7,719 bases of DNA from Cyanobacteriota bacterium (GCA_025054735.1 JANWZG010000172.1:1-7719), one strand, 5' to 3'. Shown: positions 1 to 6,274, numbered from the stretch's first letter. The notes: generated by a model from the letters alone, not told the origin. Translations and numbers: made by a program.

Positions 1-1
1 T

Positions 2-355
2 TGTACGGCTGGTGTGGAGTTAGATATTGGCTTCCCTGGGTTAAAAACCCTATTTTCTGGTGAGTCAATCTTTTGGTTGCGGCTGACGGGTAATGGCATT
101 GCTCTGCTCAGTTCCTTTGGTGGTGTTTATGAAGTGGATGTTAATGGGGAATACATTGTGGACACGGGCCACATTGTGGCCTTTGAAAAGAGCCTAGATT
201 TCTCGATCGGCAAGGCTAACAAGTCTTGGCTAGGTGCATTTCTCGGTGGCGAAGGGTTTGTCTGTCGTTTTCGCGGCAGGGGTAAGCTGTATTGCCAAAC
301 CCACAACGCCGGTGCATTTGGATTACTGGTAGGCCCCAAATTACCCCCTCGGTAG
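2..355 (+). CDS. TIGR00266/AIM24 family protein, C-terminal part (5' end outside window)
   Basis: This is the C-terminal half of an AIM24-family protein; its start lies beyond the left edge. The frame is open from base 2, and the GTG at 14 is internal rather than a start, because homology to the next gene continues upstream of it. The visible 117 residues align along their length with the C-terminal half of the neighbour: FPGLKTLFSGESIFWL, a VDTGHIVAFE block, and LGGEGFVCRFRGRGKL near the end, all family hallmarks. About 110-120 N-terminal residues are probably missing. The family forms a beta-sandwich or beta-helix fold of poorly defined function; mitochondrial AIM24 affects inner-membrane organisation. 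No catalytic residues are known. It lies 108 bases upstream of the second copy and probably in the same operon. The family call is firm and the role is unknown. Confidence 0.88.
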   Translation, partial: CTAGVELDIGFPGLKTLFSGESIFWLRLTGNGIALLSSFGGVYEVDVNGEYIVDTGHIVAFEKSLDFSIGKANKSWLGAFLGGEGFVCRFRGRGKLYCQTHNAGAFGLLVGPKLPPR

Positions 356-463
356 AAATAAATCATGAATGCTCAGCCCTGTGGCACAAGAACTAGCGCT
401 ACATGGGCACAGCATAGGACGGTTAATACAGAACTAGTACCAACAACCAACAGCGAAAAACCA

Positions 464-1168
464 ATGGCAGACTATACTTATGAGATCGAACATGCACCTT
501 CATTTGCCTCGTTGAAGGTGAGACTCAAAGCTGACCAAACCTTGATGGTGGAGTCTGGGGCCATGGCAGCAATGGATTCACACATTAAAATGAAATCCAA
601 GATGAAAGGGGGTCTCATGAAGGGGCTAGCCCGCATGGTCAGTGGGGAGTCGTTGTTTATTAGTGAGTTCACCGCAGAAGGCAAACCGGGGGTGTTATTT
701 ATTTCGCCCGGAGTATCGGGGGACTTGACCTACTATCGCCTAGAGGGTAACTCATTAATCATCCAGTCCTCTGGGTATGTGGCCTCAAGTCCCAGCATTC
801 AATTAGACACCAAATTCCAAGGGCTGAAGGGGTTCTTCTCCGGGGAATCAATCTTTATGTTGAAAGCATCAGGGACTGGCGACATCTGGTTCAGTTCCTA
901 TGGCGGCATCATCGAAATTCCCGTGAGTGGCGACTACGTGGTGGATACAGGCTATATCGTCGCCTTTGAGGATACACTTAACTACAACATAGAAATGTTG
1001 GGAGGGCTGTCCTTCCGAGGCTTGAAGACAGGAATTTTGGGCGGGGAAGGGCTGGTTTGTCGCTTCACAGGTCAGGGTAAACTCTGGATTCAAACCCGCA
1101 ATCTGATTCCTTTAATCAATTTCTTGAATCCGTTCCGCCCCGTCAAGAGTGACTACCGTCAAGAGTAA
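464..1168 (+). CDS. TIGR00266/AIM24 family protein (second tandem copy)
   Basis: A complete 234-residue AIM24-family protein. From the ATG at 464 it begins MADYTYEIEHAPSF, followed by ESGAM (residues 30-34), the typical opening of this family. Further landmarks are GESLF (61-65), GESIF (117-121), VVDTGYIVAFE (149-159) and GGEGLVCRF (183-191). The two GES-F motifs reflect the internal repeat of the fold. An in-frame ATG at 365 would add 33 polar residues without family similarity, so 464 is preferred; neither start has a clear Shine-Dalgarno. No signal peptide or membrane segment is visible. It is a paralogue of the upstream partial gene and ends 9 bases before the M48 protease gene. The last codons lie in a 16-bp tandem duplication that changes the C-terminus. 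Function is unknown; a membrane-associated structural or stress role is an inference from mitochondrial AIM24. Confidence 0.9.
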   Translation: MADYTYEIEHAPSFASLKVRLKADQTLMVESGAMAAMDSHIKMKSKMKGGLMKGLARMVSGESLFISEFTAEGKPGVLFISPGVSGDLTYYRLEGNSLIIQSSGYVASSPSIQLDTKFQGLKGFFSGESIFMLKASGTGDIWFSSYGGIIEIPVSGDYVVDTGYIVAFEDTLNYNIEMLGGLSFRGLKTGILGGEGLVCRFTGQGKLWIQTRNLIPLINFLNPFRPVKSDYRQE

Positions 1169-1170
1169 CT
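1140..1170 (+). repeat. 16-bp tandem duplication across the AIM24 stop codon
   Basis: CCGTCAAGAGTGACT at 1140-1154 is repeated as CCGTCAAGAGTAACT at 1156-1170, one mismatch apart, with a period of 16 bases. The second copy is read in a different frame from the first and supplies the TAA stop at 1166-1168. Confidence 0.9.
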
Positions 1171-1175
1171 AGGAG
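1171..1175 (+). promoter_or_regulatory. AGGAG Shine-Dalgarno-like site of the M48 gene, unusually close to ATG
   Basis: AGGAG ends only 2 bases before the ATG at 1178, much shorter than the usual 5-9 bases. The preceding stop codon is 9 bases from the ATG, so translation may rely partly on ribosomes finishing the AIM24 gene. This coupling is inference. Confidence 0.5.
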
Positions 1176-1177
1176 TC

Positions 1178-2011
1178 ATGCCGATCGAACTACCACCAGG
1201 AACCGCTGCTCACAGTGAAGATAGCTCACCAGATACTAGCAACCGTCAGCTTTTAGTAATTGGAGGGCTGTTTCTTGCCTTTGTAGTAGGGTTAATTTGG
1301 TTGTTTGTAACACTCATTACTAACTTGGTGCTGCTATTGCCCCCCAGTGTTGAGCAACAACTAGGGGCAGTAATGGTACCTGCTTTTGAGCAACAGGCAA
1401 AGTCTTCACCCACCCAAGACACCCTAAATCAACTATTAGACAGCCTGGAGCAGCATCTGCCTGCGGATAAACGCCGAGACTATCGGGTGCTGTACATTCC
1501 CCAGGATGTTGTGAACGCGATTGCGATTCCTGGCGATCGGGTGATTATCTACAAAGGTCTGCTGGCAGAAGCAGGCTCTGAAAACGAAGTGATGATGGTG
1601 CTCGGCCATGAACTGGGGCACTTTGTAAACCGAGATCACTTACGTGGCATTGGCAGAGGACTAGCGATTCAGTTGTTGCTAGCCGTCTTTTTGGGAGATG
1701 CAGGAGCTATACAAAATGTCGCCATCTCTGGAGTAGCGAGAATTAGCCAAGCTAGGTTTTCCCAAGCCCAAGAACTAAAGGCCGATGAAGTAGGATTGAC
1801 CCTACTCGCTCAGCACTATGGGCAGGTCGCTGGAGCAACGGATTTCTTTGAGCGTATTAGCAGGCTTCCCGGTGCTAACATTGCGTTTCTATCGACGCAT
1901 CCTGCTCCTAGAAAGCGCGTTGCTGAGCTTCGGCGCTTGATTCGGCAACGGGGATATGCTATGGGCACGAAAGTCCCCCTACCGCCTGCTCTGGCTGTTG
2001 GTGACAAGTAG
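1178..2011 (+). CDS. M48 family zinc metalloprotease, membrane-anchored
   Basis: A 277-residue M48-family peptidase, expected to hydrolyse peptide bonds in membrane or envelope proteins. The zinc site is HELGH at residues 144-148 (His144 and His148 ligands, Glu145 catalytic), with the third ligand Glu199 in QELKADE, the usual M48 glutamate of the E-x-x-AD motif. A downstream STHPAPRKRVAEL segment (239-251) is also typical. A polar N-terminus of about 22 residues precedes one long hydrophobic stretch (about 24-55), so the protein is likely anchored in the inner or thylakoid membrane with the protease domain in a soluble compartment. There are no TPR or PDZ domains, so it is a minimal M48 protein. 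It follows the AIM24 gene by 9 bases and is probably co-transcribed. Substrates are unknown; HtpX, LoiP, BepA and OMA1 are relatives at family level only. Confidence 0.93.
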   Translation: MPIELPPGTAAHSEDSSPDTSNRQLLVIGGLFLAFVVGLIWLFVTLITNLVLLLPPSVEQQLGAVMVPAFEQQAKSSPTQDTLNQLLDSLEQHLPADKRRDYRVLYIPQDVVNAIAIPGDRVIIYKGLLAEAGSENEVMMVLGHELGHFVNRDHLRGIGRGLAIQLLLAVFLGDAGAIQNVAISGVARISQARFSQAQELKADEVGLTLLAQHYGQVAGATDFFERISRLPGANIAFLSTHPAPRKRVAELRRLIRQRGYAMGTKVPLPPALAVGDK

Positions 2012-2029
2012 ACAGCAAGTAGACAGCAA
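2005..2029 (+). repeat. 11-bp tandem repeat spanning the M48 stop codon
   Basis: CAAGTAGACAG occurs at 2005-2015 and again at 2016-2026, followed by the start of a third copy (CAA, then diverging). The protease stop codon TAG (2009-2011) lies inside the first copy, and the second copy holds a redundant TAG in a different frame. Confidence 0.9.
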
Positions 2030-2062
2030 ATAGAAAATAGGTGGGCTAGGCAGCCATAAAAA

Positions 2063-2093
2063 ATCGCGCCCTGGCTATAATTTTGGGCGCGAT
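2063..2093 (-). terminator. Rho-independent terminator, leftward
   Basis: A perfect 9-bp stem, ATCGCGCCC at 2063-2071 with GGGCGCGAT at 2085-2093, encloses a 13-base loop. On the plus strand the left arm is preceded by six A residues, which become a T-tract directly after the stem on the minus strand; there is no T-run after the stem on the plus strand. It therefore best terminates leftward transcripts, namely the small gene at 2303-2500. It could still weakly slow transcripts from the M48 operon. Confidence 0.8.
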
Positions 2094-2171
2094 CGTCTCA
2101 GAAGCCTACCCTTGTTTCTCTTTCCTCTATCTATTGCCACTTCTCCATACTACGGCTACAAGTAGCTTGCG

Positions 2172-2198
2172 GTGAGGGCTTAAGCCCTCACTACGAAC
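2172..2198. repeat. Palindromic interspersed repeat, copy A (ends TACGAAC)
   Basis: GTGAGGGCTT joined to AAGCCCTCAC is a perfect 20-bp palindrome (2172-2191), followed by TACGAAC. The 27-base element matches 22 of 27 positions at 6535-6561. In a leftward transcript it would lie in the 3' untranslated region of the small gene. Confidence 0.75.
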
Positions 2199-2257
2199 TG
2201 ATGAATCATGTGGCTAGCTTTTGGAGCATTGGTACACGTACCCCTTGGTCGCTTGGA

Positions 2258-2302
2258 TGTGAACAATTGGAATGTGAAGAATTGGAATGTGAAGAATTGG
2301 TG
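2258..2302. repeat. 15-bp tandem repeat, three copies
   Basis: Three head-to-tail 15-bp units read TGTGAACAATTGGAA (2258-2272), TGTGAAGAATTGGAA (2273-2287) and TGTGAAGAATTGGTG (2288-2302). They differ at one to two positions, and a further partial unit may precede them at 2252-2257. The array ends exactly at the base next to the stop codon of the leftward small gene (2303-2305). Confidence 0.9.
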
Positions 2303-2500
2303 TTAACTGAGGGTAGCACCACTGCGATCGTAAACGTCGCGGATATCGCCATAGGGTTTGCCTTGAATGCTTTGCAGTTCAATAACATCATCCGGTAGAC
2401 CAGCTTCAGCGGCCACACGACCCAACAAGGACTGCTGACGATTTTTTACCAAGTGATGATGACGTTGCATCAAAGCCCGTGCTTGCTCTTGAGTAGACAT
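2303..2500 (-). CDS. Small protein of unknown function (65 aa), cyanobacterial-type
   Basis: A 65-residue polar protein beginning MSTQEQARALMQRHHHL and ending YDRSGATLS. It has no signal peptide, membrane segment or cysteines. The first half (about 3-32) looks helical and basic, with a His triplet at 14-16 and Gln/Arg-rich residues; the second half is Gly/Pro/Asp-rich and probably extended. The case for a real gene is strong: on the minus strand AGGAGG (2509-2514) lies 8 bases before this ATG, a structured leader precedes it, and a leftward terminator follows. A second ATG one codon upstream (2503) would add one Met with a 5-base spacing. The sequence feels like a small conserved cyanobacterial protein, but that is an impression from memory that I cannot verify. 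Function is unknown; RNA or DNA binding via the basic N-terminus is only a guess. Confidence 0.78.
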   Translation of the reverse strand: MSTQEQARALMQRHHHLVKNRQQSLLGRVAAEAGLPDDVIELQSIQGKPYGDIRDVYDRSGATLS

Positions 2501-2508
2501 CATAGGTT

Positions 2509-2514
2509 CCTCCT
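2509..2514 (-). promoter_or_regulatory. AGGAGG ribosome binding site of the small gene
   Basis: On the minus strand this is a perfect AGGAGG, 8 bases before the ATG at 2500 and 5 bases before the ATG at 2503. It is the strongest Shine-Dalgarno in the window and the main reason to accept this small gene. Confidence 0.85.
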
Positions 2515-2616
2515 AGAATTTTTTGTGTGTTTAATGGGTGTACTTAAACTTGTTGTCTCTAAACCGTTGATAGTTGCCCAAACAGCAACACCATTAGCCG
2601 GAGCCGTAAGGATACT

Positions 2617-2677
2617 GACCTCATGGGGTCTGACCTAAAGCAGGTCTGCGCTAAGAGCAAGTAGTTGGTTTCTTGCT
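2617..2677 (-). promoter_or_regulatory. Three-hairpin leader of the small gene (candidate structured RNA)
   Basis: Reading leftward, three short perfect stems follow one another: AGCAAG/CTTGCT (2672-2677 with 2656-2661), GACCT/AGGTC (2642-2646 with 2632-2636) and GACC/GGTC (2627-2630 with 2617-2620). The last two share the same pairing sequence, so their arms can also swap partners. The start of the transcript is inferred to be near 2680. It matches no riboswitch class that I recognise. Confidence 0.4.
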
Positions 2678-2685
2678 TCAGTTAT

Positions 2686-2714
2686 ACTATATCAGAAAAA
2701 ATCTGTATCTAAAA
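2686..2714 (-). promoter_or_regulatory. Possible weak promoter of the small gene
   Basis: On the minus strand TATAGT (2686-2691) matches the -10 consensus at 5 of 6 positions. A poor -35 (TTTTAG, 2709-2714) lies 17 bases upstream. The position suits the small gene and would give a leader of about 180 bases. The -35 is weak, so this is tentative. Confidence 0.3.
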
Positions 2715-2766
2715 CTACAAAATTTAGATTATTTAATAATATGCTGACATTAAATTGATGGGTTAT

Positions 2767-2774
2767 GCGATCGC
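2767..2774. repeat. HIP1 octamer GCGATCGC
   Basis: Exact copy of the octameric palindrome that is over-represented in cyanobacterial genomes; this one is intergenic, upstream of hisS. Confidence 0.85.
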
Positions 2775-2890
2775 AAGCTGGATGGCATCATTGGCCCTAG
2801 CTCACCAAAGCTCTGTGATAAGAGCAACCAGTCTGTGCAAAACTCATGAATGGACTTAGGCTAATAACAGACAGTAAATAGACCGAGAGT

Positions 2891-4177
2891 ATGGGCGCGA
2901 TCCAAGCACTACGAGGAACAAGAGACATTCTGCCTGACGAGGTAGGCTACTGGCAGCAGGTGGAAGCTATTGCTAGAGACATCTTGGCGCGGGCGGCCTA
3001 TCGGGAAATTCGCACACCACTGGTCGAACAAACTGATTTATTTGAGCGGGGCATCGGACAAGCAACAGACGTGGTGGGTAAGGAAATGTATACCTTTGTG
3101 GATCGGGGCGATCGCTCGATTACGCTCCGTCCAGAGGGGACTGCTGGGGTAGTGCGATCAGTGATTGAACATAATTTAATGGCGCAAGGGGGTGTGCAGC
3201 GGCTTTGGTATACAGGAGCCATGTTTCGCTACGAGCGTCCGCAAGCGGGTCGCCAACGTCAGTTTCATCAATTGGGGGTGGAGGTGTTAGGGAGTGCTGA
3301 TCCTCGTGCTGATGTAGAAGCAATTGCCATCGCCACCCAAATTCTCCAGACCTTGGGTTTAAAGAGCCTACAGTTGCAACTGAACTCGGTAGGTAATCTC
3401 AGCGATCGTCAGCGCTATCGAGAAGCTCTTGTGGCCTACTTCACACCATACCAGGCAGACCTTGACGTTGACTCCCAAGACCGCTTGTCTCGTAATCCCC
3501 TCCGCATTCTAGACAGCAAAGACCCCCGTACTATTGAGATTGCCCAAGGTGCTCCTAGCATCCTGGATTATTTGAGCAACAACTCTCAACAACACTTCGA
3601 TCGCGTGCAACACCTCTTGACGGCCCTAGGAATTAGCTATGAACTGAATCCCCGCCTAGTGCGCGGGCTAGACTATTACACAGACACTGCTTTTGAAATT
3701 GTGTCGGCTGATTTGGGTGCTCAGGCAACCGTATGTGGGGGAGGACGCTACAACGGCCTAGTGCGAGAGTTGGGTGGTGGCGACGTGCCTGCAGTGGGGT
3801 GGGCGATCGGCCTGGAGCGCCTGATTCTACTCCTGCAAAATCTTCAACCCATGCCTACTGCTCATCTAGACCTTTATGTGGTGTCTAGGGGCGATGCTGC
3901 CGAAACTCAGGCTACAATCTTGGCTCAGCAGCTTCGCCAACGAGGGTTTGCTGTGGAGCTAGATCTCAGTGGCAGTGCCTTTGGTAAGCAGATGAAGCGA
4001 GCCGATCGCAGTGGTGCCCTTGCTTGCCTAATTTTGGGAGACGAGGAAGCTGCCCAGGGTACTGTGCAACTGAAGTGGCTCCGCACTCAAACCCAAATCG
4101 TGCTGTCTCAAGCTGATGTGTTAGCAATGGAACCGACTATCTTTAGGGAGCGTGCTGAAGCCGCAGCATCTTCCTAA
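2891..4177 (+). CDS. hisS: Histidine--tRNA ligase
   Basis: Histidyl-tRNA synthetase (428 residues, normal bacterial length), a cytosolic class II enzyme that attaches histidine to tRNA-His using ATP. The N-terminus, ALRGTRDILPDE (6-17), is characteristic. Motif 1 lies around RTPLVEQTDLFERG (41-54), with TLRPEGT at 78-84. Motif 2 is FRYERPQAGRQRQFHQ (112-127). The histidine-specific motif LVRGLDYYTDTAFE is at 256-269 with the catalytic Arg258, then GGGRYNGLVRELGG (293-306) and motif 3, GWAIGLERL (303-311). Residues from about 325 onward form the anticodon-binding domain. The ATG at 2891 gives the expected N-terminus, although only a weak GAG-type ribosome site precedes it. The gene stands alone rightward, divergent from the small gene and convergent with the kinase. 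All key residues are present, and nothing is truncated. Confidence 0.98.
   Translation: MGAIQALRGTRDILPDEVGYWQQVEAIARDILARAAYREIRTPLVEQTDLFERGIGQATDVVGKEMYTFVDRGDRSITLRPEGTAGVVRSVIEHNLMAQGGVQRLWYTGAMFRYERPQAGRQRQFHQLGVEVLGSADPRADVEAIAIATQILQTLGLKSLQLQLNSVGNLSDRQRYREALVAYFTPYQADLDVDSQDRLSRNPLRILDSKDPRTIEIAQGAPSILDYLSNNSQQHFDRVQHLLTALGISYELNPRLVRGLDYYTDTAFEIVSADLGAQATVCGGGRYNGLVRELGGGDVPAVGWAIGLERLILLLQNLQPMPTAHLDLYVVSRGDAAETQATILAQQLRQRGFAVELDLSGSAFGKQMKRADRSGALACLILGDEEAAQGTVQLKWLRTQTQIVLSQADVLAMEPTIFRERAEAAASS
3108..3115. repeat. HIP1 octamer GCGATCGC
   Basis: Exact copy of the cyanobacterial HIP1 palindrome, within hisS. Confidence 0.85.
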
Positions 4178-4189
4178 ACGCCAATGAGG

Positions 4190-4218
4190 ACAATCTAAGA
4201 CAATCTAAACAATCTAAG
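4190..4218. repeat. Triplicated ACAATCTAA(G) between hisS and kinase
   Basis: ACAATCTAAG (4190-4199), ACAATCTAA (4200-4208) and ACAATCTAAG (4209-4218) stand head to tail. The third unit contains the stop codon of the leftward kinase gene (4214-4216). The array fills most of the 36-base gap between the two convergent genes. Confidence 0.9.
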
Positions 4219-6094
4219 TAGACAGCCGCCACACCTGAATAACCCGATCAGTACTGCCGCTGATAATCGTGTTCCCATTAGGACTAATAGCCACCGCATT
4301 CACAGCGGATGTATTTCCTGACAATGTGCACAACAGTTTGCCTGTGGCCACCTCCCACAGGTTGACCGTATGATCACAACAGCCACTAACCAAAACATAA
4401 TTACCAGGGTTTTGATGATCAGCACCGATCGCCACCGATGTTACCCCTTCCCTATGGGCAGTCAGGGTGTGTAGCAATTGCCCCGTGTGTAGGTTCCACA
4501 GCTTAATGGTGCCATCATTACTGCCGCTAGCCAAGGTTTGTCCATCAGGACTAATTGCCAACGCCGTCACCCGACTAGCATGGCGCGAAAACGTGCGGAT
4601 GTGAAGGCCAGCTTCTAAATCCCACAATTTGATTTCACGATCGTTGCCCCCACTAGCCACCAACTTGCTATCTGGGCTGATTGCTAAGGCATAAATTGAG
4701 CTGGAATGTCCTACCCAACTTTGTAAGAGAGAGCCGCCCTCTAAGTTCCAGCGCTTAATCGTCTTGTCATCCCCTGCGCTGACTAGCATTAAGCCATCTC
4801 CAGTTATTGCCAGCGCATTCACCCAGTTAGTATGCTCCGTTAGAGTATATAGCAATCGCCCCGTTTCCACATGCCACAGGCAAATAGTTTTGTCGCTACC
4901 ACCACTGGCCAGAGTCTTTCCTGAGGGACTGATTGCCACTGCGTGAATGGGTTCTTTGTGGCCCTGCAACACACGTAAACTACGGCCTGTGGTCAATTCC
5001 CAGAGACGTACTGTGCGATCGTTGCTGCCGCTAGCAAAGAGATCCCCTGCTGGGTGCATGGCTAGACAACGGATGCGATCGCGGTGCTCTCGAATGGTGT
5101 AAGCCTTGAGCCAGATTTGAGGCATAGGTGGCAAGCTGGGCATCGAAGCAACTGGTGAGGCTACCTGGGACGGCATAGAACTCATCTGCCCTACGGGAAT
5201 TTGTAAGTCTCGTAATACCTCCTCCGCAGACTGATACCGCTCGCTAACCGCATCCTTCAGCAACTTATCAAGAATGAACGTTAGCTGCGGACTTAAGGTA
5301 ATGCCATCTCGCTCTAGACAATCTTGCCACAGCCAGCGCCCTTGAATCGGGTCAAACAATTCATCGGGTCGCACACAGGTCAGCAAAAACGCACAGGTTG
5401 CTCCCAAGCTGTAGAGATCACTGGCAGGAAACGCTCGACCACTCCGCCATTGCTCTATGGGTGCATAGCCCTCGGTGCCAATTTTAGTGCCCCCCAAGGT
5501 AAGAGACTCTGGAGTAATCTGTTTGGCAATTCCAAAGTCGATTAACACAAAACGTCGATCGCCACTACGACGCAAAATATTTGTGGGTTTAATGTCCCGG
5601 TGAATGACCTGACGATCGTGGACAAACCGCAACACTGGTAACAAATCTTGCAAAAGATTACGAATCTCTGCCTCACTAAACCGTCCCCGCAATTGCAGCT
5701 CTTGCAACAGGGTTTGACCCTCCACAAACTGCTGAACGAGGTACAGTCGGGCATGATCTTCAAAATAAGCTAGTAGGGTTGGAATCTGTGAGTGCTCTCC
5801 CAACTCATCCAAACGCATCGCCTCTTGGTTAAACAATCGGATAGCCTGCTCTAGGGCTGCTTGGTTCAGAGTGCTGGTTCCCCTAGCCTGGGGTAGAAAC
5901 TGCTTAATCACACAGCGAGAATTTAACCGATGCTCGTCGATCGCCAAAAATGTTCTACCAAAGCCCCCCTCTCCCAGTGGATGTACTGCTCGATAGCGAT
6001 CTTTTAAGAGCAATGGCGACCCACACGACTGACAGAACTTGGTTCCGGTTGGATTATTTGGTTGCTGGCAATCTGGATTCAAGCAGTAGCTCAT
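4214..6094 (-). CDS. Ser/Thr protein kinase with four-Cys zinc ribbon and seven WD40 repeats
   Basis: A 626-residue signalling protein expected to phosphorylate Ser/Thr on partners gathered by its propeller. Numbered from the ATG at 6094: a zinc ribbon with Cys4, Cys9, Cys21 and Cys24; a kinase domain (about 34-300) with glycine loop GEGGFG (41-46), Lys64 in VIK, probable Glu91, catalytic loop HRDIKPTN (165-172), DFG (186-188) and APIE (211-214); a Met/Ser/Pro-rich linker (about 301-330); then seven WD40 blades. The blade-end tryptophans are at 365, 407, 449, 491, 533, 580 and 622, spaced 42 apart except for a 47-residue sixth blade. All kinase residues needed for activity are present. There is no membrane segment, so it is probably cytosolic. 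An in-frame TTG at 6103 would add three residues, but the ATG start MSYCLNPDC fits the four-Cys family. It converges on hisS. Substrates are unknown. Confidence 0.95.
   Translation of the reverse strand: MSYCLNPDCQQPNNPTGTKFCQSCGSPLLLKDRYRAVHPLGEGGFGRTFLAIDEHRLNSRCVIKQFLPQARGTSTLNQAALEQAIRLFNQEAMRLDELGEHSQIPTLLAYFEDHARLYLVQQFVEGQTLLQELQLRGRFSEAEIRNLLQDLLPVLRFVHDRQVIHRDIKPTNILRRSGDRRFVLIDFGIAKQITPESLTLGGTKIGTEGYAPIEQWRSGRAFPASDLYSLGATCAFLLTCVRPDELFDPIQGRWLWQDCLERDGITLSPQLTFILDKLLKDAVSERYQSAEEVLRDLQIPVGQMSSMPSQVASPVASMPSLPPMPQIWLKAYTIREHRDRIRCLAMHPAGDLFASGSNDRTVRLWELTTGRSLRVLQGHKEPIHAVAISPSGKTLASGGSDKTICLWHVETGRLLYTLTEHTNWVNALAITGDGLMLVSAGDDKTIKRWNLEGGSLLQSWVGHSSSIYALAISPDSKLVASGGNDREIKLWDLEAGLHIRTFSRHASRVTALAISPDGQTLASGSNDGTIKLWNLHTGQLLHTLTAHREGVTSVAIGADHQNPGNYVLVSGCCDHTVNLWEVATGKLLCTLSGNTSAVNAVAISPNGNTIISGSTDRVIQVWRLST
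5075..5082. repeat. HIP1 octamer GCGATCGC
   Basis: Exact copy of the cyanobacterial HIP1 palindrome, inside the kinase gene near the start of the WD40 region. Confidence 0.85.
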
Positions 6095-6274
6095 GCTGGA
6101 CAAATGGTTAACTGAGCAAGTTGCACAGGCTAGTACCAGTTAAGGGTAGACCGTTACGGGTAAGTACTCACGTGCTGTAGATACAAACTTCTGCAAACTA
6201 GGTCGTCAACAGCATTGAGCTTGGTAATAGCGTTACTCCAAAATAGTAAAGGATTCTAGTTGGTTTAGGGTCAC

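Larger units (their letters stand above)
2504..2890. other. Divergent intergenic region between the small gene and hisS
   Basis: This 387-base stretch has no convincing gene. The left part (to about 2680) is the leader of the leftward small gene. The centre (about 2683-2755) is very AT-rich and likely holds the divergent promoters. The right part includes a HIP1 octamer (2767-2774). I find no clear promoter for hisS; AT-rich matches such as TAATAT at 2737-2742 lack a good -35 box. Confidence 0.6.

Noticed and set aside
365..463. In-frame N-terminal extension of the second AIM24 gene from ATG 365
   Set aside because: The 33 added residues are polar, unlike the family, and precede the classic MADYTYEIEH start; there is no ribosome site at 365.
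2076..2081. Perfect TATAAT on the plus strand
   Set aside because: It sits in the loop of the terminator hairpin and has no -35 box 16-18 bases upstream, so it is probably chance.
2258..2302. Possible CRISPR-like repeats
   Set aside because: The units are 15 bp, directly adjacent and without spacers; no cas genes are present. The other arrays are similarly simple tandem duplications.
2201..2398. Rightward 65-residue open frame with LECEE repeats
   Set aside because: It has no ribosome site, its repeats come from the 15-bp DNA array, and it overlaps the well-supported leftward small gene.
2453..2638. Rightward 61-residue open frame
   Set aside because: It lies antisense to the small gene's start and leader, with no ribosome site or recognisable protein.
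6095..6103. TTG start of the kinase three codons upstream
   Set aside because: The ATG at 6094 gives MSYCLNPDC, the usual start of four-Cys kinases, and TTG has no ribosome site.
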